A stretch of DNA of 64,000 nt from Phyllobacterium sp. T1293 (GCF_020731415.2 NZ_CP088273.1:2361001-2425000), one strand, 5' to 3'. Counted from the first letter of the stretch, positions 29,560 to 38,290 are shown. Translations and numbers: made by a program. The notes: a model not told the origin generated them from the letters alone.

Positions 29560-29705
29560 ACTAATGGAGTTATTCTTAGATCAGGAATTTTCGACAGCGT
29601 CACCTCCTCCCGGCCCTGTCGAAACGGTTGGCCTCTTCTCCTCCCAGAAGGCCTTCCATAACCAACGAAACCCACCGCACCTCCTCCCGCGGTGGGTTTT
29701 GTTGT
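29560..29705 (+). ncRNA. cuckoo/alpha-r14-type small RNA with CCUCCUCCC loops
   Basis: Three consecutive hairpins each expose an anti-Shine-Dalgarno-like loop. The first has arms TTCGACAG (29590-29597) and CTGTCGAA (29616-29623), with CCTCCTCCC in its 18-base loop. The second runs from 29630 to 29653, with CCTCCC between TTCT and AGAA. The third has arms AAACCCACCGC and GCGGTGGGTTT (29668-29699), CCTCCTCCC in the loop and a T-rich tail TTTTGTTGTTTT. This matches the cuckoo RNA family described in Rhizobiales and Rhodobacterales (alpha-r14 and CcsR relatives), stress-linked riboregulators. The 5' end near 29560 is estimated from the promoter-like sequence. Confidence 0.8.
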
Positions 29706-29743
29706 TTTCAGGCCTTTTCCAAGCCCACAAACTTTACCCATTA

Positions 29744-29788
29744 ACAAAAACACCGCCCCAAGCATCATCTGCATTGGAACGGTGTTTG
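29744..29788 (-). terminator. intrinsic terminator of the lipoprotein gene
   Basis: On the minus strand, AAACACCG and CGGTGTTT pair across a 24-base loop that can itself fold (CCAA/TTGG). They are followed by TTTTTGTT, 34 bases after the lipoprotein stop. It also separates that transcript from the small RNA terminator. Confidence 0.65.
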
Positions 29789-29821
29789 AAATGGTAATCT
29801 GGATATTGGCCGTTCAGCCGA

Positions 29822-30046
29822 TCACTGAACTGCGTTTTGAGCACCGGGCGTTTCCGGAACCTTTGACGGCGTGGCCTTCTGGGTCAAGGATTTTGGTGGC
29901 GGAACAAAATGCGTGTCCTTCGCCGGTGACATGGCAGAAGCTTCCGATTTCGGACTCTTGCTCGTGCCCGTACTTGTGGCTGTGCTTGTGTTGCAGGCCG
30001 TCAGCACCATTAGGGACAAGATAGCCATGGGAAATGCAATGCGCAT
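29822..30046 (-). CDS. small lipoprotein
   Basis: A 74-residue protein with a lipoprotein signal: MRIAFPMAILSLMVLTAC ends in the lipobox LTAC at Cys18. The rest is a Ser/Thr/Pro/Lys-rich, probably disordered, tail (TSTGTSKSP, FVPPPKSLTQ). The ATG follows GAAGGAACG. It resembles the short periplasmic lipoproteins common in rhizobia, which have no assigned role. A terminator follows directly, so it is monocistronic. Confidence 0.65.
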   Translation of the reverse strand: MRIAFPMAILSLMVLTACNTSTATSTGTSKSPKSEASAMSPAKDTHFVPPPKSLTQKATPSKVPETPGAQNAVQ

Positions 30047-30235
30047 ACGACGTTCCTTCGTTTACATGTGAGAGCCGCCCAAGCGACATTTAAGACAATC
30101 GCAGAGGGTTGACCACCCAATCATGGCGATTGCAGGTCAAATAAAGCGTCAACCTTGTCCTTGAAAAATGCGCATGACTTTCTAGCGGTCCAATTCTGAG
30201 ATTCACGTGATCAGCGTGATGGCAAATTCGTGCCA

Positions 30236-31501
30236 CTAGCGGATGAGGATTGCCCTGAGATCATTGACGTTGGTCCCTGTTGGTCCCGGCACATAGAGAT
30301 CATCGATGGCATTGAACGCCGACCAGGCGTTATTGCCATTGAGATAGGCCGATGCATCAAGTCCCTTTGCCAATAACCTCGCTATGCTGCTCCCGTCAGC
30401 AAAAGCGCCGGCATTGTCTTCCGAGCCATCAATGCCATCCGTGTCGGCGGCAAAAGCGGTGATCCCGTCATAGCCATCAATATCAATGGCCAGCGACAGC
30501 AGAAACTCACTATTGCGTCCACCTTTGCCTTTGCCGCGGACCGTGACCGTCGTCTCACCTCCGGAAAGAATGACGACAGGTCGTGAGAAGGGCTGGTTTT
30601 TGCTCAGTACCTGCTTGGCCAACGCCGAATGCACATGGGCCACTTCCCGCGCCTCACCTTCAATCGCATCGGAAAGTACAACGGCTTCAACACCAAGCGC
30701 ACGCGCGGCTTTGGCCGATGCCTCGAGTGAAACGCCAGCTGAGGCGATGACCCGGTGCTCATGGGTGGCAAATTCCGGATCAGAGGGTTTTGGCGCGTCA
30801 GCGGCTGGCGATTGCAAATGCTTCAAGGCAGCAGGCGGCAGATCAAGGTTGTATCGTTCGACAATGCGCAATGCATCTTCACGGGTTGTTTCATCAGCAA
30901 CTGTCGGGCCGGAAGCAACAAAGGCGGGATTATCGCCCGGTATGTCGGAAACGATCAGCGAAAATACCCGCGCAGGATAGGCCGCAGCGGCGAGCCTTCC
31001 GCCCTTGATGGTGGAGAGATGTTTACGTACCGCATTCATCGCGGAAATCGGCGCTCCTGAGGCAAGCAGTCCCTTATTCACGGCTATCTCATCGTCAAGT
31101 GTCATGCCATCTGGTGGTGATGGCAACAATGCGGAACCGCCGCCCGAAATCAGTGCCACCACAAGATCGTCTGCGGTCAAACCCGAGACTGTTTCAAGCA
31201 AACGCTTCGAGGCAATCAGCCCAGCCGCATCCGGCACCGGATGGGACGCTTCGATTATCTCGATGTGCTCACATGGCGCACCAAAACCGTAGCGCGTGAC
31301 AACCACACCTTCGAGCGGACCATCCCACACCTTTTCAAATGCACTGGCCATTTGCGCAGACCCCTTGCCTGCTCCAACCACTATGGTGCGGCCCTTGGGC
31401 TTGGCAGGCAAATGCGCGGCGATTGTGTGTAATGGATCAGCAGCCTCAACAGCAGCCTGAAACAGCTTTATGAAAAATTCCTTGTCCTGCATTCGCGTCA
31501 C
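30236..31501 (-). CDS. glycerate 2-kinase (MOFRL family)
   Basis: The 421-residue protein has the N-terminal DUF4147 domain (TIVVGAGKGSAQMASAFE, IEASHPVPDAAGL, ALISGGGSALLPSPPDGMTL). It also has the C-terminal MOFRL domain (SGGETTVTVRGKGKGGRNSEFLL and AADTDGIDG). Members phosphorylate glycerate to 2-phosphoglycerate in glyoxylate, serine or hydroxypyruvate pathways. Older annotations call them hydroxypyruvate reductase (TtuD). The upstream Dabb-domain gene overlaps its start by 4 bases, so the two are coupled. Confidence 0.92.
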   Translation of the reverse strand: MTRMQDKEFFIKLFQAAVEAADPLHTIAAHLPAKPKGRTIVVGAGKGSAQMASAFEKVWDGPLEGVVVTRYGFGAPCEHIEIIEASHPVPDAAGLIASKRLLETVSGLTADDLVVALISGGGSALLPSPPDGMTLDDEIAVNKGLLASGAPISAMNAVRKHLSTIKGGRLAAAAYPARVFSLIVSDIPGDNPAFVASGPTVADETTREDALRIVERYNLDLPPAALKHLQSPAADAPKPSDPEFATHEHRVIASAGVSLEASAKAARALGVEAVVLSDAIEGEAREVAHVHSALAKQVLSKNQPFSRPVVILSGGETTVTVRGKGKGGRNSEFLLSLAIDIDGYDGITAFAADTDGIDGSEDNAGAFADGSSIARLLAKGLDASAYLNGNNAWSAFNAIDDLYVPGPTGTNVNDLRAILIR

Positions 31502-31809
31502 ATATCCAGATCAAAAACAAAAACACCCTCAACCCCAGCTATAGCAGAGGCAACGATACGCCCGCCGATGGCTCTGTGCTCCGCATCCTCAAGATAGGTG
31601 TCACGGGCAACCGCATCGGCAAAATCGATTATGAAGCCCTCCGAATAGCCTTTGTCCATGCCCACTTCCGGACTGACGTTTGGCCGTGCAACGAACGACA
31701 ATACTCCCGGCAGTTTGCCACAGAGATTTTCAAGATTGCTATATATCTGTTGTCGATCAGAAGCGGGGAATTCGTCACGAAAACGAATGAAAACACAATG
31801 GCGGATCAC
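31498..31809 (-). CDS. Dabb (stress-responsive alpha/beta barrel) domain protein
   Basis: The 103-residue single-domain protein begins MIRHCVFIRFRDEF and contains SFVARPNVSPEVGMDKGYSEGFIIDF, typical of the ferredoxin-like dimeric alpha/beta barrel. Such proteins are often small, poorly characterised oxygenase- or stress-related units. Overlap with the glycerate kinase start (4 bases) implies co-expression. A role in glyoxylate-related metabolism is only guessed from the neighbour. Confidence 0.8.
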   Translation of the reverse strand: MIRHCVFIRFRDEFPASDRQQIYSNLENLCGKLPGVLSFVARPNVSPEVGMDKGYSEGFIIDFADAVARDTYLEDAEHRAIGGRIVASAIAGVEGVFVFDLDM

Positions 31810-31900
31810 GGGGAGCTTTCCTATTGGTCGAATGGTCGAGGCGCATCCTGACGGGATTACCGGAAATTGCGAGTGCTAATTCTGCTTCTCCCGAAATATC

Positions 31901-33202
31901 CTAGCCAAGCAGTAGCTCGACAGACATGGCCATCGATAAAAGTCTGGCATCGGCGCCATGGCGCGCAAACAGCATCAAGCCAGCAGGCAAAGCCAGATCG
32001 GGCATGGGAAGGCTGATAGCCGTCAGATCGAATTGATTGGCTATCTGTGGATTGCGCAGCAACAGGCCCTCGGTCTGTCTGTAGAATTCATCATTCTCGA
32101 CAACAGAGGCGATCAAAGGAGCTGTGATCGGCGATGTGGGCATCGCGAGAAGATCATGGGACGCGATGAAACCGTCCATCTTGTGTATCAGGTCACGCCG
32201 TTTTTGCATGAGTTCGATGTAATCCGCTTCCGATACAGCCAAGCGCCGCAACAAAGGTTTCTGGACACGAGGGTCGACATCGAGCCCCGTATCATTAAGC
32301 CAATCAGCGTGAACACGGCTGGCCTCTATGCCTGCGATTGAACCAACCGATGTGGCTTCGGCCATTTCGTGGATCAGATCATCCAGCGTGCATTCAACCA
32401 GAATAGCGCCTGATCTTTCGCAACGTCGCAGACTGTTTTCGAATGCTTTGGCAATTTCAGGTTCCATTGCATCAAGAACCACTCCTCGTGGCACGGCTAT
32501 ACGCAAGCCGGTCAAAGATATGGGTTCTGGGAGGATTATACCCTCACCTGCCATAACCGCGTCCGCCAGAGCGCAATCGGCAACAGAACGCGCCAAGGGG
32601 CCAATGGAATCAAGACTCGGTGACAAAGGAAACGCACCCTGCAGCGGCACTCTCTTTGCCGTGGGTTTGAAACCCACGACGCCGTTGAGCGATGCCGGAA
32701 TACGAATGGACCCGCCCGTGTCCGAGCCAATCGAAATATCGCTTGTACCATCGGCGGCGGAAATGCCCGCGCCGGTCGATGACCCACCGGCGACGCGACT
32801 GGCATCAACAGCGTTTCCCGCAACCGTGTAATGCGGATTGAGCCCCACGGCCGTGAAGGCGAACTCGGTCATGATGGTTTTACCTGGGATGACCGCACCG
32901 GCCTTGCGCAGACGCTCAACAATCACTGCATCCCTGACCGCTACCGGCTTATTCCGGCGCATGGTCGAACCGGCAAGGGTTGATTCCCCCGCCACATCGA
33001 ACAGATCCTTGATTGAAACGATCTTGCCGTCCAACGGCCCAAGCAGGCGTCCTTCGCGCGCACGCCCGTCCGATGCATCTGCCTCCTCCCGCGCAGTATC
33101 AGGGTAGAGTTTTACAAATGCATGCCCGCCTCCAGCGGCTATGGCTGTCAGGCTCTGCTCCAGTCTATCGCGTGCGGATAAGGTTGACCGGGACAATGGC
33201 AT
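31901..33202 (-). CDS. amidase-signature family hydrolase
   Basis: The 433-residue enzyme carries the amidase signature. The catalytic lysine is in IVSIKDLFDV, and the Ser-cisSer/Ser region is VAGGSSTGAG followed by ISIGSDTGGSIRIPAS and GVVGFKPT. It hydrolyses an amide to acid and ammonia. The substrate is not predictable: aryl- and short-chain amides, and GatA-like functions, share the motif, but no gatB or gatC is adjacent, so it is not the tRNA amidotransferase. Single gene. Confidence 0.88.
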   Translation of the reverse strand: MPLSRSTLSARDRLEQSLTAIAAGGGHAFVKLYPDTAREEADASDGRAREGRLLGPLDGKIVSIKDLFDVAGESTLAGSTMRRNKPVAVRDAVIVERLRKAGAVIPGKTIMTEFAFTAVGLNPHYTVAGNAVDASRVAGGSSTGAGISAADGTSDISIGSDTGGSIRIPASLNGVVGFKPTAKRVPLQGAFPLSPSLDSIGPLARSVADCALADAVMAGEGIILPEPISLTGLRIAVPRGVVLDAMEPEIAKAFENSLRRCERSGAILVECTLDDLIHEMAEATSVGSIAGIEASRVHADWLNDTGLDVDPRVQKPLLRRLAVSEADYIELMQKRRDLIHKMDGFIASHDLLAMPTSPITAPLIASVVENDEFYRQTEGLLLRNPQIANQFDLTAISLPMPDLALPAGLMLFARHGADARLLSMAMSVELLLG

Positions 33203-33282
33203 CTCCCCTCAGAAAACATGACTTGCCATGTCTATAACGCGGTGGGCACGAAAATCAAAAGAAGGCTACTCAGATCAATGAT

Positions 33283-33320
33283 ATTGCTATGCAACATGAT
33301 CATTGCTGCCATGCAACATT
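33283..33320 (+). promoter_or_regulatory. direct-repeat operator upstream of the DUF1127 gene
   Basis: Two similar blocks, ATTGCTATGCAACAT (33283-33297) and ATTGCTGCCATGCAACATT (33302-33320), lie about 75 bases before the DUF1127 start. The second holds TGCTGCCATGCAA, a one-mismatch copy of the site upstream of the small RNA at 29527-29539. In Brucella the LysR protein VtlR activates DUF1127 mini-genes and the sRNA AbcR2; extension to this site is inference. Confidence 0.45.
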
Positions 33321-33392
33321 GGCAATTTTCAAGACAGGCAACGCACCACACTATCACCTTGGGAGGGCAAATATAATTAAGGGGAATACCAA

Positions 33393-33536
33393 ATGAGCCT
33401 TCGCAACCGCATCCAAAAATGGCGCCAGTACCGTCAGAACCTGTACGAACTCCAATTATGCACCGATCGCCATCTTGCTGATCTTGGCATTGCGCGCTCG
33501 GACATCCGCCGCCTCGCATGGCAGGCCTGCAGTTAA
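33393..33536 (+). CDS. DUF1127 small protein
   Basis: A 47-residue Arg-rich protein, MSLRNRIQKWRQYRQNLYEL and then HLADLGIARSDIRRLAW near the end. DUF1127 (YjiS-like) members share the DLGI-R-DI-R core. AAGGGG lies 8 bases before the ATG. Some members bind RNA or influence sRNA turnover (CcaF1 in Rhodobacter), and others take part in sugar uptake and phosphate or polyamine responses (family knowledge). It is flanked by a repeat-bearing promoter region and a hairpin terminator. Confidence 0.87.
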   Translation: MSLRNRIQKWRQYRQNLYELQLCTDRHLADLGIARSDIRRLAWQACS

Positions 33537-33571
33537 GCAACTATCCCTATTTTTAAATGTCAGATTGTTTG

Positions 33572-33596
33572 AGCAGGCCGATAGTGGCCTGCTTTA
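33572..33596. terminator. intrinsic terminator after the DUF1127 gene
   Basis: AGCAGGCC and GGCCTGCT (8-base perfect arms) flank a 6-base loop, with TTTAG after the arm. It lies 36 bases after the DUF1127 stop and touches the stop region of the convergent MipA-like gene. Confidence 0.6.
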
Positions 33597-34439
33597 GTGT
33601 CCAACACCGAACGAATAATTCCAGGTAATGCCCACGGCTTTCTGATCCTTGGACCCGAGCCTTGGCACAACAGGACTTTCAGCTGCATCTCCGGCCAGTC
33701 GGTCGTAGCGGCCAAACAGCTGAACGCTCCAAGCATCCGAGAACGAATAGGTTGTTGCAGCGACGATGCCGTACGACTTGATGCCGCCGCCGGGCGTATA
33801 GGCCTCAACCCGATGGTTGTGACGGGCTTCATCTTCCGTCACGCCAAATGCGTTGCGCATATAGGTACTGTCAGCGATCGACAGCCGCGGACCAACCGAA
33901 AACAGGAATTTATCATAGCGCTGGAATACGTCGGCTGACAGATCGGCGACAAGACCACCTGAGTTGTTGAAGGCCTGCCGCACCTCGGCACGCACACGCA
34001 GGCGATCCGGAATCGGCCAATATTGCGCAAACATGCCGCCATCGACAGTAAACGAGATATGGCGCAGGCCGACAAAGGCTTTGTCATCAGAGTGATCACG
34101 GCCTGACCGGAAGCCGATCACCGGACCAAGCTCCAGCCCGCCCAATGTCAGAAGCGTATAGTCGATATTGTCATCGGGGGCACTCATGCCCTCGGGCTCG
34201 TCAGCACTGCGGATGTCAAAGGAAGGCATGAAGCCAAAGCCGCTTGTGCGGGCGCCTTCGAACTTGCTGCCATATTCAACACTGGCACCGACGGTTACGA
34301 TCCAGCGGGCAGGATTAACAGGCTTGCCATCGGTGGCGACCGCTCCTGCATCCGCTGCAAGGGCAGCGCCAGAGCACGCAGCAAGACAAGCAGCGCTTAG
34401 AAGCACCGCCACAAATCGCTTTTTACTCTGATACGCCAT
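33594..34439 (-). CDS. MipA/OmpV-family outer-membrane protein
   Basis: The 281-residue protein has a signal peptide ending near GAALAA. It has the MipA/OmpV layout: WIVTVGASVEYGSKFEGA, then GFGFMPSFDIRSAD, LGLELGPVIGFRSGRDHSDD and repeated beta-strand stretches ending WNYSFGVGH. OmpV/MipA proteins form outer-membrane beta-barrels and may scaffold murein hydrolases with synthases (family knowledge). The start is an ATG beginning MAYQSKKRF. Function in this organism is unproven. Confidence 0.82.
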   Translation of the reverse strand: MAYQSKKRFVAVLLSAACLAACSGAALAADAGAVATDGKPVNPARWIVTVGASVEYGSKFEGARTSGFGFMPSFDIRSADEPEGMSAPDDNIDYTLLTLGGLELGPVIGFRSGRDHSDDKAFVGLRHISFTVDGGMFAQYWPIPDRLRVRAEVRQAFNNSGGLVADLSADVFQRYDKFLFSVGPRLSIADSTYMRNAFGVTEDEARHNHRVEAYTPGGGIKSYGIVAATTYSFSDAWSVQLFGRYDRLAGDAAESPVVPRLGSKDQKAVGITWNYSFGVGH

Positions 34440-34668
34440 CTACGCGGTTTACCCCGATTCGCAGCCATCCCAGACTGCCGCGTGATCTTTAGATCAATTC
34501 CGCGGCAAATTTTAGTGCTGATTGGATCAAAAAGATAGGACCAGAAAATGCGGTGAAGTGATTTGAGGAATGATCGTTCCACCTGCCGCAAATTCATTTC
34601 CGCGTGTCGTTTATCCCAGCTTATCAAACGCTGGCTCGACGATTCTGCATGAAAAAATGAGTGAAAAG

Positions 34669-34744
34669 TGGTGCCCAGACGCGGATTCGAACCACGGACA
34701 CGCGGATTTTCAATCCGCTGCTCTACCAACTGAGCTATCTGGGC
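34669..34744 (-). tRNA. tRNA-Phe (anticodon GAA)
   Basis: The minus strand reads a 76-base cloverleaf with acceptor arms GCCCAGA and TCTGGGC, a D-arm GCTCAGTTGGTAGAGC, anticodon stem GCGGA/TCCGC around loop TTGAAAA (GAA, Phe), and a T-arm with TTCGAAT. An encoded CCA ends the gene. It stands alone between a MipA-like gene and an oxidoreductase gene. Confidence 0.98.
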
Positions 34745-34936
34745 ACTTCAGGCATTTCCGTTATCCGGCAAGCCTTTCTGACAGCGTTGACTTTCTGTCG
34801 GAAGCGGGTGGGTTATAACACTAAAAATCCCCCTGTCCAGCATCAACTAACGATTTTTTTGCCGTTTTTCTGCCTCTTGCAAACGGCATGCATTGGTGCG
34901 TTTGTTTAAACCATCGAGAGACAGGATTCGTATTCC

Positions 34937-36022
34937 ATGGATGAAACGGGGGAGAAGGCTGCCAAGAGCAGTGATTTTGGCTGGGGAATCATCGGGAGCG
35001 GCGAAATCGCCCAGCGATTCGCCGCCGATCTGGCTTTTGTGCCTGACGCAACTCTTGTCGCCAATCACTCCCGCTCACTTGCCAGCGCCGAACAGTTTCG
35101 CGGCGCGTTCGGTGGTAAGCAGGCTTATGTCGATCTCGATTCCTTCCTGTCCAATCCGGCAGTTGACGCCGTTTACATTGCCACGCCCAATTCCGTTCAC
35201 CTGGCCCAGGCGCTGAAGGCCGTACGGTCAGGCAAGGCAATTCTGACAGAGAAGCCTATTGCCCCTTCGCATACGGAAGCCTCGGTAATCCAGCGCGAAG
35301 CGACGCGGACCAAGGTCTTTGCCATGGAGGCCCTATGGACCCGCTTCCTGCCAGCTGCGGTGGCGGCCAAAACAAAGATCGATGCGGGTGAAATCGGCAC
35401 AATCCGCCGAATCACAGCAGAACTTGCCTATGCCCATGACTACGATCCCGAAAGCCGGTTTTTCAAACGATCACTGGGAGGCGGTGCGACGCTCGATCTC
35501 GGCGTTTATTGTGTATCCCTTGCCATGTACTTTCTCGGCCAACCGCAGAAAGTCTCCGGCCTATGGCATGCCGCGCCAAGCGGCGTCGATATGAGTTCGG
35601 AAATGACCCTGCATTATGACGGGGCAGAAGCAAATCTTTCCTGCGGGTTTGATCGGGATGGTGCGAATCATTTCGTCATTGAAGGCACGCAGGGCGCATT
35701 GCGGCTCGATGCACCCTTTCTCCAGGCGCAAAGACTGACGCTTTACCGGCCATTCGTCGTTGCAACTCCATTTGGCCCGTTAAAACCGTCAAGCGGCCTG
35801 TTCGGCAGGCTGCTTGACCGGTTGCCGATTCCCGGCCGTCGGATGGAAGACTATCCCTTTGAAGGCAGTGGACTGCAGTTTGAAGCTATGGCGGTAATGA
35901 ATGCCATCCGCAAAGGCGAGAAAACCTCGAAGATTATGCCCCTTAGTGACAGCATCAACGTGTTGCGCGCGATTAACATCGTGCTGGCACAGCCTGCCAC
36001 CACGCGGGTTATCAAAATCTAA
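34937..36022 (+). CDS. Gfo/Idh/MocA-family oxidoreductase
   Basis: The 361-residue protein has an N-terminal Rossmann domain (WGIIGSGEIAQRFAADL) with VDAVYIATPNSVHL and the catalytic lysine in ILTEKPIAP. Its C-terminal sheet domain contains GGGATLDLGVYCVSLAMYFLG. Family members are NAD(P)-dependent sugar, inositol or dihydrodiol dehydrogenases. The AMEALWTRFLPA segment resembles the trans-dihydrodiol and glucose-fructose oxidoreductase branch. Substrate unknown; no operon partners. Confidence 0.88.
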   Translation: MDETGEKAAKSSDFGWGIIGSGEIAQRFAADLAFVPDATLVANHSRSLASAEQFRGAFGGKQAYVDLDSFLSNPAVDAVYIATPNSVHLAQALKAVRSGKAILTEKPIAPSHTEASVIQREATRTKVFAMEALWTRFLPAAVAAKTKIDAGEIGTIRRITAELAYAHDYDPESRFFKRSLGGGATLDLGVYCVSLAMYFLGQPQKVSGLWHAAPSGVDMSSEMTLHYDGAEANLSCGFDRDGANHFVIEGTQGALRLDAPFLQAQRLTLYRPFVVATPFGPLKPSSGLFGRLLDRLPIPGRRMEDYPFEGSGLQFEAMAVMNAIRKGEKTSKIMPLSDSINVLRAINIVLAQPATTRVIKI

Positions 36023-36033
36023 GGGTCGGGGCC

Positions 36034-36240
36034 TCAGCGCTCCGAATCATCCTCGCTATCGTCAGCGCTTTCGACAGCAGGCAGGACATAGGCTCCGGTC
36101 AACCAGCGATTAAGATCGACATTGCGGCAGCGGCTTGAGCAAAACGGGTAATGCTCGCGCTGCGATTGTCTTTTGCATTCCGGGCATGGCCTTGGTGGCC
36201 GCAATGGCGTTACTTTCGCCGAGCTATTGTTTTCATCCAT
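36034..36240 (-). CDS. yacG: YacG zinc-finger DNA gyrase inhibitor-type protein
   Basis: The 68-residue protein has one zinc finger, CPECKRQ then FCSSRC with a following RNVDLNRWL (CXXC-X15-CXXXC pattern). This is the family of YacG, which can bind GyrB and inhibit supercoiling. Its acidic C-terminal tail (ADDSEDDSER) is common in alphaproteobacterial members. It lies 39 bases downstream of maf on the same strand, so it is the last gene of the infA-side operon. Confidence 0.9.
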   Translation of the reverse strand: MDENNSSAKVTPLRPPRPCPECKRQSQREHYPFCSSRCRNVDLNRWLTGAYVLPAVESADDSEDDSER

Positions 36241-36279
36241 CAGTCCAAAACCTCAGAGCTTTTGTTAAACAGAAAGGCT

Positions 36280-36906
36280 CTAATGCGCCGATGATTGCCA
36301 ATTGGCATAGACGGGATAACCCTCGCCATGCAGGAGGCCGGCAGTTTCGTATAGAGGCAGGCCAACCACATTGCTGTAGGAACCAACCAGCTTGACGACA
36401 AAACCACCTGCTAGTCCCTGAATGGCGTAGCCACCGGCTTTCCCGCGCCATTCACCTGACGCAAGATAACTCTCCAGCTCCTCGCGCGAAAGACGTTTGA
36501 AGCGCACACGCGTTTCAATCAATTCCTGACGAATCTTGCCCTTCGGCGTAACAAGGCACAGGCCCGTATAGACGCGGTGCGAACGGCCGGACAAAAGGCG
36601 CAGGCAGCTTGTCGCATCATCGAGAATTTCGGCCTTCGGCAAGATACGCCGACCAACCGCCACGACCGTATCGGCGGCGATAATATAGGAATTGCCAAGC
36701 TCGGCATCGCCCTTCAACTCACCCGCGACTTTCTCGGCTTTCAGGCGCGACAGGCGGCGTGCGAGGGAACGCGGATGTTCGGCACGCAGAGGCGTTTCGT
36801 CCACATCGGCGGGCAAAAGGCGATCGGGCTCCAGGCCGATCTGGCCCAGAAGCGCCAGACGGCGCGGCGAGCCGGATGCCAGAACCAGTTTGTGTTGATC
36901 GCTCAT
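36280..36906 (-). CDS. maf: Maf-type nucleotide pyrophosphatase
   Basis: The 208-residue protein begins [20 protein letters not shown], the Maf signature. It has [14 protein letters not shown] with the catalytic Asp and RILPKAE. Maf proteins hydrolyse non-canonical nucleoside triphosphates such as dTTP and m5UTP, and act at the cell-division checkpoint. The ATG with AGGAA nine bases upstream is chosen over one 12 codons upstream. It follows infA after 59 bases, as in other rhizobia. Confidence 0.93.
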   Translation of the reverse strand: MSDQHKLVLASGSPRRLALLGQIGLEPDRLLPADVDETPLRAEHPRSLARRLSRLKAEKVAGELKGDAELGNSYIIAADTVVAVGRRILPKAEILDDATSCLRLLSGRSHRVYTGLCLVTPKGKIRQELIETRVRFKRLSREELESYLASGEWRGKAGGYAIQGLAGGFVVKLVGSYSNVVGLPLYETAGLLHGEGYPVYANWQSSAH

Positions 36907-36965
36907 GAACGCATTTCCTGGAAATTCGTGTCCTGCGGACAAGTCCGGCCGGAGGCCAATGGGAC

Positions 36966-37184
36966 TTATTTGAAGCGGTAGGTAATGCGACCCTTGGTCA
37001 GATCGTATGGAGTCATTTCAACAAGAACCTTGTCACCTGCCAGAACGCGGATGCGGTTCTTGCGCATACGACCAGCCGTGTGAGCAATGATTTCATGATC
37101 ATTTTCGAGTTTTACCCGGAACATCGCGTTGGGCAACAGCTCCGTCACGAGACCAGGAAACTCTAGTACTTCTTCTTTCGCCAT
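36966..37184 (-). CDS. infA: translation initiation factor IF-1
   Basis: The 72-residue OB-fold protein ([21 protein letters not shown] to GRITYRFK) has the universal core [28 protein letters not shown]-1 occupies the ribosomal A site during initiation. The first likely start is the second in-frame methionine; an upstream ATG adds six residues. The 137-base spacer before it probably holds its own promoter. Confidence 0.97.
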   Translation of the reverse strand: MAKEEVLEFPGLVTELLPNAMFRVKLENDHEIIAHTAGRMRKNRIRVLAGDKVLVEMTPYDLTKGRITYRFK

Positions 37185-37321
37185 GCGTAGTTCTATCTCC
37201 AAAAAAGGAATTTGCGGTCACACTCGACCGCAATTTTGCGCGGAACCTATAGTATTGCGCGCCATTTGTGAACAAGGGAGTTGGAAGCAATTGTGTACGG
37301 CCTGACAAACACTCAAATTGC

Positions 37322-37801
37322 CTAGCCGAAACGCTCCTGAATGTGATGTTTAAGGTTATCCCTGACATCGCGATAGGCTTCCATAATCTGATCGCGGCGG
37401 CCACGCACCAGCGTTGGATCAGGTGTCGGCCAATATTCCACGTGAACCGATGTGGTGCGGGTGAGTTCCAGCGCCATATGATGAGCCTTGGGCGACAATG
37501 TGATGATCAGGTCAAAATAGTCGTCTTCCAGTTCTTCGAAAGTACGCGGATGGGTGGAAATGCGCTTCAAACCCAGCTCTTCCAGCACCGCGTCGACAAA
37601 TGGGTCGGGCTCACCCTTTTCCACACCGGCCGAAGCGACATAGACCCGTGGCGGCAAAAGGCTGCGGGCCAGTGTTTCGGCAATAGGCGAGCGGATGGAA
37701 TTCATCCCGCAAATAAAAAGCACGGCGGTTGGCATGCTGCCTTTGGCAGGCTCCTGCTCGTCCGGGAGCTTTTCCGGTTCGACGCTCACTGGCCCGATCA
37801 C
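37322..37801 (-). CDS. low-molecular-weight phosphatase (arsenate reductase-like)
   Basis: The protein has the LMW-PTPase loop CGMNSIRSP (Cys-X5-Arg-Ser), [31 protein letters not shown] and a C-terminal general-acid segment [10 protein letters not shown]. Relatives dephosphorylate tyrosine or reduce arsenate; no arsenic genes are near, so arsenic resistance is doubtful. The start is unclear. The GTG at 37801 makes a GTGA overlap with the upstream UPF0262 gene, the ATG at 37822 overlaps 25 bases further, and an ATG at 37735 gives the bare domain. Confidence 0.8.
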   Translation of the reverse strand: MIGPVSVEPEKLPDEQEPAKGSMPTAVLFICGMNSIRSPIAETLARSLLPPRVYVASAGVEKGEPDPFVDAVLEELGLKRISTHPRTFEELEDDYFDLIITLSPKAHHMALELTRTTSVHVEYWPTPDPTLVRGRRDQIMEAYRDVRDNLKHHIQERFG

Positions 37802-38283
37802 CCCCGCCAATGCAGCACACATACCAACGTAAAGAGGCGGCGGGCCGTGTCGAAATCCACCTCGATCTTGCCACTCAGGCGATCCATCAGCGCTTGCGAC
37901 CCTTCATTGTGCAGCCCTCTTCGCCCCATATCAATCGCTTCAATCTTGCTCGGGCTGGAAGACCGGATTGCCTCGTAATAGCTCTCGCAGATCATGAAAT
38001 AGTCTTTCACAACCTTACGCAGCGGCGTCAGGGACAGAATATGGGTGACAACATCGTCACCCGCTTCCCGGGAAATGGCAAAGACCAGCCGTGTTTCTAT
38101 CAGGGAAAGCTTTAAGCGATAGGGGCCTGTTCCCTCGTCACTCACAGGGCGAAAGCTGTTTTCCTCAATGAGGTCAAAAATGGCAACGGCCCGCTCATGC
38201 TCAACATCAGGCGTGGAGCGGCCGATGGTCTCGTCCAACTCCACATCAATCAATCGCGCATCGGTATTGCCCGTTGCTGTCAT
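37798..38283 (-). CDS. UPF0262 family protein
   Basis: A 161-residue cytoplasmic protein with the UPF0262 pattern: [49 protein letters not shown], and [15 protein letters not shown]. No function is known. It is nested between hisD (8 bases upstream) and the phosphatase gene, and is conserved in this order in rhizobia. Confidence 0.9.
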   Translation of the reverse strand: MTATGNTDARLIDVELDETIGRSTPDVEHERAVAIFDLIEENSFRPVSDEGTGPYRLKLSLIETRLVFAISREAGDDVVTHILSLTPLRKVVKDYFMICESYYEAIRSSSPSKIEAIDMGRRGLHNEGSQALMDRLSGKIEVDFDTARRLFTLVCVLHWRG

Positions 38284-38290
38284 TATTGTC

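Noticed and set aside
29564..29797. 77-residue plus-strand open frame across the small RNA
   Set aside because: It spans the three hairpins and the terminator of the RNA, its composition follows the CCTCCTCCC repeats (PPPG, HLLPRW) and no ribosome site is clear.
31901..33202. Amidase gene as gatA
   Set aside because: No gatB/gatC nearby and the signature fits the general amidase family.
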